DNA of 64,000 nucleotides, taken from positions 186,001-250,000 of the forward strand of contig JIBW01000003.1 of assembly GCA_012970285.1 (NCBI GenBank), read 5' to 3'. The DNA is from Bacillaceae bacterium JMAK1 (lineage in GTDB: Bacteria > Bacillota > Bacilli > Bacillales > Marinococcaceae). Positions 43,627 to 52,200 of this stretch are shown piece after piece (positions within the stretch are counted from its first letter, which is position 1; the number at the start of each line of letters is the position of its first letter). Position numbers and translations under genes: made by a program. The notes under the pieces were generated by a model. The model searched no databases, was not told where the DNA came from, and saw only the letters and a program-made list of their open reading frames with translations.

Positions 43627-44388
43627 ATGGGGAATTTTACAGGTAAATCAGCACTCGTGACAGGTGGTAGTCATGGGATTGGGTTAGGAATTGCTAAGCG
43701 CTTTGCAGATGATGGAGCGAAAGTGGCAATTGTCGACATCAATGAAGAGAATTTGCAAGCAGCCAAAGCGTATTTCGAAGAACGAGGACAAGAAGCAAAG
43801 ACAATTCAAGCGGACGTAAGCAATTACGAGTCTATGCAAGCAGCAGCACAAGAAGTGAATGATGATTTCGGTTCTCTAGATATTCTAGTGAACAACGCTG
43901 GAGTCATTCGTGACAACATGTTGTTTAAAATGACCGATGATGACTGGGATATGGTTATGAATGTTCATCTAAAGGGTTCATTTAATGCTGCTCGTGCCGT
44001 GCAAAAATACATGGTAGACCAAAAGTACGGTCGTATTATTAACATCTCATCCACATCGGCACTTGGAAACCGTGGACAGGCCAACTATGCGACAGCAAAA
44101 GCTGGTTTGCAAGGCTTTACGAAAACGCTTGCCATTGAACTCGGGAAGTTCAACATTACGACAAATGCAATTGCACCAGGGTTTATCGAGACGAATATGA
44201 CAAAAGCAACGGCTGAGCGAATCGGTATTTCATTTGATGATTTAATTCATGCGAGCGTTTCTAACATTCCAGTTGCGCGTAGTGGGAAGCCAGAAGACAT
44301 TGCTAATACTGCCGCTTTCTTCGCAGACGAGCGTTCTGGTTTTGTAAATGGTCAAGTCATTTACGTCGCCGGTGGCCCGAAAGCCTAA
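43627..44388 (+). CDS. FabG-like 3-oxoacyl reductase/3-hydroxyacyl dehydrogenase (SDR)
   Basis: A 253-residue SDR: VTGGSHGIGLGIAKRFAD, VNNAGVIRDNMLFKMTDDDW, IINISSTSALGNRGQANYAT with YATAK, GFIETNM and FVNGQVIYVAGG. The RDNMLFKM string is shared with FabG/PhaB-type (R)-specific enzymes. With the MaoC hydratases downstream it would form an R-specific beta-oxidation arm. Start at 43627 behind AAAGGAG; the extension to 43573 runs through the hairpin. Confidence 0.88.
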   Translation: MGNFTGKSALVTGGSHGIGLGIAKRFADDGAKVAIVDINEENLQAAKAYFEERGQEAKTIQADVSNYESMQAAAQEVNDDFGSLDILVNNAGVIRDNMLFKMTDDDWDMVMNVHLKGSFNAARAVQKYMVDQKYGRIINISSTSALGNRGQANYATAKAGLQGFTKTLAIELGKFNITTNAIAPGFIETNMTKATAERIGISFDDLIHASVSNIPVARSGKPEDIANTAAFFADERSGFVNGQVIYVAGGPKA

Positions 44389-44405
44389 CAAAAGGAGGAA
44401 TCGTA

Positions 44406-44855
44406 ATGTTTCAAGATGCAGTAGGTTTAAAATCAGAGAAGGTTAAGAATACCGTTGAGCGTGGTGCTGTAAAGCAATTTGCAGAATCAATCGGTGACGT
44501 TCATCCACTATACGTAGACGAATCATACGGAAAAGAGTCACGGTTCGGGAAAAATATTGCGCCACCAACGTTCCCAAGAACATTTGATTACGGGACGATC
44601 AAAGACTTACATTTACCAAATGTAGGACTCATTCACGGGGAACAGCGGTATCAATACAAACGTCCTTTACTCGTCGGAGAAGACGTCTATTGCTATGCAG
44701 AAGTAAAGAGTTACGCTGAAAAAGACGGGAAAAGCGGTAGCATGGGCTTTTTAACGTTAGCCAATAATGGTGTTGATGAAAACGGTGAAATCGTCTTTGA
44801 ATCTACATCGACGGTCATTATTTCTGAGACGGTAAGGAGGAAGTTAAGCGTATGA
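44406..44855 (+). CDS. MaoC-like dehydratase/hydratase subunit (FAS1_DH N-type)
   Basis: A 149-residue single hot-dog protein of the MaoC N-terminal dehydratase group, as in HadA or the non-catalytic half of two-part hydratases (ERGAVKQFAESIGDVHPLYV, IAPPTFPRTF). The hydratase motif of the partner lies in the next gene, with which it overlaps by four bases, so the two probably form a heteromeric enoyl-CoA hydratase. Confidence 0.82.
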   Translation: MFQDAVGLKSEKVKNTVERGAVKQFAESIGDVHPLYVDESYGKESRFGKNIAPPTFPRTFDYGTIKDLHLPNVGLIHGEQRYQYKRPLLVGEDVYCYAEVKSYAEKDGKSGSMGFLTLANNGVDENGEIVFESTSTVIISETVRRKLSV

Positions 44856-45259
44856 CAGATGTAAAGACAATCAAAGCAGGCGAATCGTTGGAGTCGATCA
44901 CTTTACCCCCAGTTTCCCGTATTGATTTAATCAAGTATGCAGGTGCTTCGGGTGACTTCAACCCTATTCATACGATTGATGAAGAAGCGACAGCTGCTGG
45001 TCTTCCAGGCATTATCGCGCATGGAATGTGGACGATGGGCAATTTAACGAAGCTATTCACACCATATCTTGAAGACGGTCTCGTCACAGATTACCAAATC
45101 CGCTTCCGTGGAATGGTTTTCCTTGATGATGTCGTAACATTACACGCGACGGTGAAAGATCGTAATGAAAAAACGATTACCTTTGAAATCGGAGCAAGTA
45201 AACAAAACGGAGATACAGCATTAAAAGGCGAAGCGGTTTACGAACTGCACAGCGCTTAA
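44852..45259 (+). CDS. MaoC-like (R)-specific enoyl-CoA hydratase subunit
   Basis: A 135-residue hot-dog protein with the catalytic hydratase-2 motif: YAGASGDFNPIHTIDEEA (Asp and His) and GIIAHGMWTMG. HadB-like catalytic partner of the 44406 protein. Last gene of the operon, followed by a terminator. Confidence 0.86.
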   Translation: MTDVKTIKAGESLESITLPPVSRIDLIKYAGASGDFNPIHTIDEEATAAGLPGIIAHGMWTMGNLTKLFTPYLEDGLVTDYQIRFRGMVFLDDVVTLHATVKDRNEKTITFEIGASKQNGDTALKGEAVYELHSA

Positions 45260-45269
45260 AAGAATAATC

Positions 45270-45343
45270 AACCTGTCCGAACGTGATGAACATTCGTGAT
45301 CAAAATGATCCGATGAAAGTCATGAGTAGGGCAGGTTTTTTTT
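45270..45343 (+). terminator. Rho-independent terminator of the large catabolic operon
   Basis: AACCTGTCC pairs with GGGCAGGTT across a long structured loop and is followed by TTTTTTTT. Confidence 0.75.
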
Positions 45344-45416
45344 CGTTAGATAAGCTGTCGAACGTGCTGAAAAAGATCTGTATTAGAAGGATCATATTAT
45401 GGAAGGGGGGTGTTTC

Positions 45417-45527
45417 TTGTTGGGTGATTTAACGTTGTTAATGGTCGTTTGCTTAGTGCCAATCGTTGCATCGTTCGTACTCGGTGGATATTGGCTAAAG
45501 CATGAACGGTTTCCGTGGGAGAAATAG
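45417..45527 (+). CDS. Symporter small accessory peptide (36 residues)
   Basis: A short frame from TTG at 45417 (or 45420) behind GGAAGGGGGG, reading LLGDLTLLMVVCLVPIVASF then VLGGYWLKHERFPWEK. One membrane helix and a basic-aromatic tail. Peptides of this size and layout regularly precede sodium/solute symporter genes, and one follows here after 20 bases. Confidence 0.75.
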   Translation: MLGDLTLLMVVCLVPIVASFVLGGYWLKHERFPWEK

Positions 45528-45547
45528 AGAGGAGGTGAGTTTTCGAG

Positions 45548-47023
45548 ATGATGTACGTTGGGATTGCCATTGTATTTTTAATTATGATTGTGACCGGTGT
45601 GATGTCGTATTTGCAATCAAAAGGGCTCGCTTCGTTCTATGTGGCAGCGAGAAGTGGTCGTTGGTATTTAATTGCCGGTTCATTGTTCGCCTCAGGTGTA
45701 AGTGGTGCGACATTTCTTGGGGTGATGGCTTGGTTTTATGAGTTAGGTGCAGGAACGATGTGGATCCCAGCTGGTATTGCTTGGAGTTATTTCGTACTGT
45801 GCTTCTTAATCGGTCCTAAGTTGAGACGGTTCGGTCAATTGACGATTTCGGATTACCTTGCGGAGCGTTTTGATAGTCCGCTTCTACGACCAGTGTTCTC
45901 CATTATCGTTAGTGTATGGATGGTGATCTTGCTCGGCTCACTATATGTGCAAGGGGGACTATTGTTCTCGCAGATGTTCGGAATGAGTTATACCCAAAGC
46001 ACGATGATCACAGCGGCGTTTGTCGTCATCTTCACGGTATTTGGTGGTATGGTCATTATTTTGAAGACGGATTTTATCGGAACGTTTATTATTATTGGTT
46101 CTCTTGTCATAACGATGCCGTATTTAATCCAAGCTTCTGATGGTTGGGGAGCTGTTGCGACGTCAATTCAAATGGAATCTCCGAATTATTTTACGTCTAC
46201 AGGTGAATTGACAGCACTTATGGCGTTTTCATGGTTTTTTATTTGGTTATTCGGTTATCTTGGAAATCCTGGATACTTAACTCGTTTTTATTCAGCAGTA
46301 AACGAGCGTGAAATTATTAAGGCAGGAATTGCAATTGCTGTCATCTACTTACCGGCGTTAACGCTGTTCTTTATTTCGGCAATTTATGCTCGTTCTTTGT
46401 TTCCAAGTATTGAAGACCCAGAGTTGTTATGGATTGCTTACACGATGGAATATGCGCCTCCGATTGTCATTGGGATGGCGATGGCAGGTATGTTTATGGC
46501 AGTAATGACATCGGCGACATCGTGGTTACTCGCAGGCGCATCCAGTCTTGGACGAGACATCTACCAAAAGATTATTCATCGTAATGTTTCAGAAGAACGA
46601 ATGCTCGTCGTCACGAAGCTGCTCGTCTTAGTATTAGCAGCACTCTCGGTTCCGATTGGAATCGCAAGACCCGCGTATATTATGGAAATGATGAACCTTG
46701 CGTATTTAATCGCAGGAAGTGCTGGTGGACTCGTTATTTTACTTAGTATGTTTTATCGCAACATGACGAAAGAAGCGGCATGGGCAGGCATTATCTCGGG
46801 AGCTTTTATAGCGATCGGCGCCTCAATTCTACAGAATATTGGTATTTGGCCTGCGAGCATTGATCCGATGATTCCGACTGTTATCACCGCATTCCTGATC
46901 ATATTAATTGTCAGTCGTCTTACAAAGCCGAATCATAAAATGCTTTCAGTCTATGATCGAATGAATGTGCGGGAGAGTTCAACGTCGTCTCAAAGCAGGA
47001 ATTCCTCGATTTCTGTAGAATGA
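45548..47023 (+). CDS. Sodium:solute symporter (SSS family)
   Basis: A 491-residue membrane protein with about 13 helices: GLASFYVAARSGRWYLIAGS, ASGVSGATFLGVMAWFYELG, and GNPGYLTRFYSA, AMAGMFMAVMTSATSWLLAG with the conserved sodium-site serine/threonine region. It imports a small solute with Na+; many relatives carry acetate, proline or pantothenate. AGGAGGTGAG precedes the ATG. Substrate unknown. In an operon with the small accessory peptide and possibly with pepF (20-base gap). Confidence 0.85.
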   Translation: MMYVGIAIVFLIMIVTGVMSYLQSKGLASFYVAARSGRWYLIAGSLFASGVSGATFLGVMAWFYELGAGTMWIPAGIAWSYFVLCFLIGPKLRRFGQLTISDYLAERFDSPLLRPVFSIIVSVWMVILLGSLYVQGGLLFSQMFGMSYTQSTMITAAFVVIFTVFGGMVIILKTDFIGTFIIIGSLVITMPYLIQASDGWGAVATSIQMESPNYFTSTGELTALMAFSWFFIWLFGYLGNPGYLTRFYSAVNEREIIKAGIAIAVIYLPALTLFFISAIYARSLFPSIEDPELLWIAYTMEYAPPIVIGMAMAGMFMAVMTSATSWLLAGASSLGRDIYQKIIHRNVSEERMLVVTKLLVLVLAALSVPIGIARPAYIMEMMNLAYLIAGSAGGLVILLSMFYRNMTKEAAWAGIISGAFIAIGASILQNIGIWPASIDPMIPTVITAFLIILIVSRLTKPNHKMLSVYDRMNVRESSTSSQSRNSSISVE

Positions 47024-47043
47024 TCGTTTAGAGGTGATTTAAA

Positions 47044-48723
47044 ATGAAGAATTTCCATGATATGGGATACAGTGGAATTGATGTCAAAGAGATTCAGAAT
47101 AAAACGTATGCGATTACGGAACGATTTCAGAATGCTGGATCATTTGAGGAACAAAATGGTCTATTAAGTGAGATGAACGAATTAAAAAAAGAGGTAACGA
47201 CACAAGAGACTCTTGTATCCATTCGCCACTCTATGGATACAACCGATGAGTACTACAAAAAAGAACAAGAAAAGATGGACCAACTCTTACCTGAACTACA
47301 AGAAGCGTTTCAATCGTTCTCTCAGGCGCTCGTTTCGGCAACGTACCGCGAGCAATTAGAAGAACGTTGGGGTTCTCAGTTGTTTGCATTGAAGGATCTC
47401 GAGTTAAAAACATTCGCACCAGAGATCGTGCCAGATCTTCAAAAAGAAAACAAGTTATCGTCCGAGTATTCTCAACTCATTGCTTCAGCAAAGATCGAAT
47501 TCCAAGGTGAAGAGTATACTCTTGCACAACTGGCACCATTTGAACAAGATACAGATCGTTCGATCCGAGAAGCTGCAGCTGTCGCTCGTACGACGTTTAT
47601 GGCAGACAACGAAGCTGAACTTGACCGTATTTACGATGACCTCATTCAGGTGCGAACAGCTGCAGCTAAGAAACTTGGCTTTGAGAACTTTATCGAATTG
47701 GCGTATGCACGAATGTCCCGGACGGATTTTGGTCCAAAAGAAGTGGAGAAGTTCCGAGCGCAAGTGAAAGAACATATCGTTCCATTTGCATCAGAATTGA
47801 AAGAAAAGCAGCGCCAACTCATCGGTGTAGACACACTAATGTATTATGATGATCACTTTAAGCATCCTGATGGAAATGCGAAGCCAAAAGGAGACGCACA
47901 ATTTATTTTAGAACAAGGAAAAACGATGTATGATGAGCTCTCTGAAGAGACGAAAGTCTTTTACCGACAGTTGCTTGATCGTGATTTAATGGATGTACTT
48001 TCTCGGAAAGGCAAGCAGAGTGGAGGGTACTGTACGTTCATTCCAAATGAAAAAGTTCCTTTCGTGTTTGCGAACTTCAATGGGACGAGTGGAGACATTG
48101 ATGTGTTGACTCACGAAATTGGTCATGCGTTCCAAACGTATGAAAGCCGTGAATTAGGTGTCGAAGAATACCAGTTCCCGACGATGGAAGCTGCAGAAAT
48201 CCATTCTTTTAGCATGGAGTACTTTGCATATCCTTGGATGGAGAACTTCTTTAAAGAAGACGTAGACAAGTACTTCTACGACCATCTTGCGAGCAAAGTG
48301 TTTGCCCTTCCGTACATGGTAGCTGTAGATGAGTTTCAACATCGAGTGTATGAACAGCCTGAATTAACACCAGCGGAACGAAAAGCGATTTGGCGCGACT
48401 TAGAACGCACCTATATGCCACACATTAACTATGGGGATAATGCTTACTTAGATGGTGGTGGCCTCTGGCAACGACAGTTGCACATTTTTGTGATTCCTTT
48501 TTATTATATTGATTACGGTCTAGCCCAAATTTGTGCCCTGCAGTTTTGGAAGAAGACAAATGAAGACCGTGAAGCTGCCTGGAATGATTATCTCGCACTT
48601 TGTAAATTAGGCGGTTCTAAATCATTTGTGAACCTTGTTGAGTCAGCAGGTCTTAACGTTCCGTTTAAAGACGGGGTTGTAGAAGACGTGATGCAAGAAG
48701 TGAAAGCTTGGTTTCAGCAGTAA
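47044..48723 (+). CDS. pepF: M3-family oligoendopeptidase
   Basis: A 559-residue cytoplasmic zinc peptidase with the M3 motif LTHEIGHAFQTYES (about residues 355-368) and the third zinc ligand in PTMEAAEIHSFSMEYF. FANFNGTSGDIDVLTHE and AQICALQFWKKT are PepF/M3 family boxes. It degrades short peptides. Length matches M3B oligoendopeptidases. Followed by a strong terminator. Confidence 0.88.
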   Translation: MKNFHDMGYSGIDVKEIQNKTYAITERFQNAGSFEEQNGLLSEMNELKKEVTTQETLVSIRHSMDTTDEYYKKEQEKMDQLLPELQEAFQSFSQALVSATYREQLEERWGSQLFALKDLELKTFAPEIVPDLQKENKLSSEYSQLIASAKIEFQGEEYTLAQLAPFEQDTDRSIREAAAVARTTFMADNEAELDRIYDDLIQVRTAAAKKLGFENFIELAYARMSRTDFGPKEVEKFRAQVKEHIVPFASELKEKQRQLIGVDTLMYYDDHFKHPDGNAKPKGDAQFILEQGKTMYDELSEETKVFYRQLLDRDLMDVLSRKGKQSGGYCTFIPNEKVPFVFANFNGTSGDIDVLTHEIGHAFQTYESRELGVEEYQFPTMEAAEIHSFSMEYFAYPWMENFFKEDVDKYFYDHLASKVFALPYMVAVDEFQHRVYEQPELTPAERKAIWRDLERTYMPHINYGDNAYLDGGGLWQRQLHIFVIPFYYIDYGLAQICALQFWKKTNEDREAAWNDYLALCKLGGSKSFVNLVESAGLNVPFKDGVVEDVMQEVKAWFQQ

Positions 48724-48729
48724 GAAATG

Positions 48730-48770
48730 ACCACTCTAAGTGATACAAGTTGCTTAGAGTGGTTTTTTTT
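48730..48770 (+). terminator. Rho-independent terminator of pepF
   Basis: CCACTCTAAG pairs perfectly with CTTAGAGTGG and is followed by TTTTTTTT. Confidence 0.88.
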
Positions 48771-49204
48771 ATTGTCTAAAGTGAATTTTTCTAGAAAAAA
48801 GTATGGCTCGTTCGACCCTTCTTTGTATTCACGTTACTCCTATTTGCAGAACGTACAGAAAGCTCGACAGCAATTTGCATCGTTTGTCATAGTCTCGACA
48901 GATCCAAACAAAATCACACATCGTTCATCATGACAATCGAAGCAAAGGTTATGGTTCATTGGTCTAACATTTACGGTATGATCACTAGAGAGTGGGCGGT
49001 TCCTAATAAACCCAATGTACTAAAATACGGTAAAAACAAAAGTGGTTTATTCTCATTTTTTTAAATATTTAATCTAGTAGTATTAGAGTGACAACGGAGA
49101 CTTCCGACATAAATCTTCATGCTCATAAGGAGGTGACTTTCGGTTCGACATTCTCTGAATCAATCAGAGCGTTCACCGGAGTATAAGAAAAAAGGAGGAA
49201 ACGA
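48771..49204. other. Long leader/intergenic region before the giant protease
   Basis: No gene. Near the 3' end there is an isolated AAGGAGGTGA (49128-49137) with no usable start codon after it, then a hairpin CTCTGA/TCAGAG (49153-49169), then the true ribosome binding site AAAGGAGGAAA of the next gene. The layout suggests a structured 5' untranslated region. Confidence 0.45.
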
Positions 49205-52200
49205 ATGAAAAAAGGTAAACTCGAAAGGCGTAGTCTGTCTGTCATGATGATTGGTGCACTTATTTTATCTCCTTATGCTAGTGTCCTCGCAACGCCCTCC
49301 ATTGCAAGCGCAAATCAATCAGATGTGAATGATGTACAACGAGAGCTTGCAGATCGAGCAAGTGAAAAAATTGACGAAGAGGTTGTGCGAGCATTTCGAC
49401 AAGACCAGCATGTGTCTGTACTTATTGAGATGGAAGAGCAAGTCGACACCGCTGTTGCAGCAAAGCAAGGGTTGCAATCGGTTGGGTCTAATGCAACGCC
49501 ACATCAACAACAGCGTGCGATAAGTAATGGTGTATACAATGCACTAAGAAGTACTGCTACGGATACACAAGCAGCTACTGTAAGCTTACTTGAAGCTGCT
49601 GAAGAAGAAGGAAGCGTCATCGAATACGAAGGGTACTACATTATGAATGTTGTCGCTGCTACCCTTGATCGAGACACACTTCGCACCCTGTCCTATCGCC
49701 CAGAAATTAGTCGCATTAAACTCGATGAATTTATTGAGTTGGATTTGCCGGAAGTCTCAAGTGAAGAAATCGAAGCGACCGATGACAACGTGGAATGGAA
49801 CATTGACCGCATTGGTGCACCGGATGTGTGGGATGATTTAGGAGTTACCGGTGAAGGTATTACTGTCGGAATTATAGACAGTGGAACGGACTGGACGCAT
49901 GAAGCGTTGCAAGAAAATTGGCGTGGATATAATCCAGACGACCCAGAAAACTCCGATCCATACGGGAACTGGTTTGATGCTGTAGAAGGTCAGGATATGC
50001 CATATGATTTGGCTTCTCAGCCACACGGTTCACACGTGATGGGAACGATACTCGGTCAAGGTCCTGACGATGAGAATAAAATCGGTGTAGCCCCTGATGC
50101 AAATTGGATCTCTGCACGGGCATTCTCGGCTCTAGGTGGTACACAATCTGACCTCCTCGCATCGGGTCAATATATGCTTGCACCAGAAGATGATCCTTCC
50201 TTAGCACCAGACATCGTGAATAACTCTTGGGGTGGTCAACCTGGGGTGAACGATTGGTACCGACCAATGGTTCAAGCGTGGAAAGACTCAGGCATTATGC
50301 CGACATTCTCTGCAGGAAACTCCGGGCCAGGAGATGAAACGGTTACTCCTCCAGCGAATTACCCTGAAAGCTATGCAGTAGCAGCAACGGATATCAACGA
50401 TGCGATTGCAAGCTTTTCTAGTCGTGGACCTAGTCAATACGATGGGGACCAAAAACCGAATGTCTCAGCTCCTGGAGTGAACATCCGTTCATCAGTACCA
50501 GGTGGATATGAAGCCGGATGGAACGGAACTTCAATGGCTGCTCCTCACATTGCAGGTACAGCGGCATTGTTGTTATCCACGGACAGTGGACTGACACCGA
50601 ATGAAATTGAAGCGATTATTGATGAAACAGCAGATCCTTTAACAGACAGCCAATACACGACAGTTCCTAACGATGCATACGGAGTAGGGATGGTGAACGC
50701 ATACGAAGCGGTTGCTTCGATTGCTGGTAACTTAGGAAGTATTGAAGGCTCTGTATTGCAAGAAGGAAGCGATGATTTACCTCCTGAAATCGAACATTCC
50801 CCTGTAGATAGTGTGTTTGCAGGATACGATGTGCCGATTACAGCAACGATTTCAGATGATGTATCTGTAACGGATGCTGAAGTATGGATGACAAATGATG
50901 AGATCAATCACCATTACGTGTTCACGATGGAACAAGTATCGGGTGACCACGAAGAAGGTACGTATCGTGCAGTTCTTCCTGCTAACCTGCTCGGTGACGA
51001 ATCATTTGAGTATTTCATTCAAGCTAGTGACTACGGCAATAACGTTGCACAGACGGAACGATATACCGTCGATGTAGACTTTGGTGTTACACCTGATAAC
51101 TATAGTGAAGACTTTGAATCGGAGCCGATCGGTTGGGTGCTTGAAGGTGACTGGGAATGGGGAAGCCCTGAAGTTGGACCTGAACCTGTAAACGGGGAAA
51201 ACCTCGTTGGCACAAACTTAAACGGCAACTACAGTGATGATGAGCATGTACTTTACAGCGTTCCTATTGACTTGCGTGACGCTGAAACGGCATCACTTCG
51301 CTTAAATGAGTGGCGAGAGGTCATTTCAGGTGTTGATTATGCAAATGTACTCATCTCTGATGACTATGGAGACAACTGGGATCAAGCATTAGAATTTACC
51401 GGTAATAGTGATGGATGGCAATCGCTTTATGTTGACCTTGATGACTATGTCGGTAGCGATGCTCCAGTACTCGTAGCATTTGTTTTAGAATCAAACAGTT
51501 CTACAACCGCCACAGGTTGGTATCTTGACAATGTTCATCTCGTTGGTGAAGACGTGACAGCGCCTTCAGGACCAGAGAACTTAGACGTTACGTCAAGTAC
51601 GGCTGGGCTTCAATTAGATTGGGATGCACCAGTGGATGAAGAGCTTGATTTACATGAGTATACGGTTTACCGTACTACTGATGATGAGTTCGATTCCATT
51701 GCGACAACCTCTTCAACGACGTTCCAAGATCTTAACGTTGAAGGTGGTACAGAGTACACGTACGTTGTGACAGCAAGTGATTATGATGGTAATGAAAGCG
51801 ATCCTTCAAACGAAGTTTCAGCCGTTGCCCCGAACATCACAGTGTTCTATCACAATACGTTCCAAGAAGATGATGGAGGTTTTGAAAGTGGTGGAACGAA
51901 TAGTTCTTGGGAATGGGGAGAGCCGACCTCAGGACCAAATGAAGCACTAACAGGTGAGCGTCTATGGGCGACGAACTTATCTGGCAACTATAACAATGCC
52001 GAAGATAGTTATATCGGTAGCCCAATCATTGAGCTTGAAGACGTAGATCTTGCTGAACTTCATGTAACTCATTGGCAAGACATTGAGAACAACTGGGATT
52101 ATGGATTTGTTCAAGTGTCGAGTGATGACGGTGAAACGTGGGATGAACTTGCAGAATTCACAGGTCGTGATCAAGCTTGGGCTCAAGCAGAAATCTCTCT

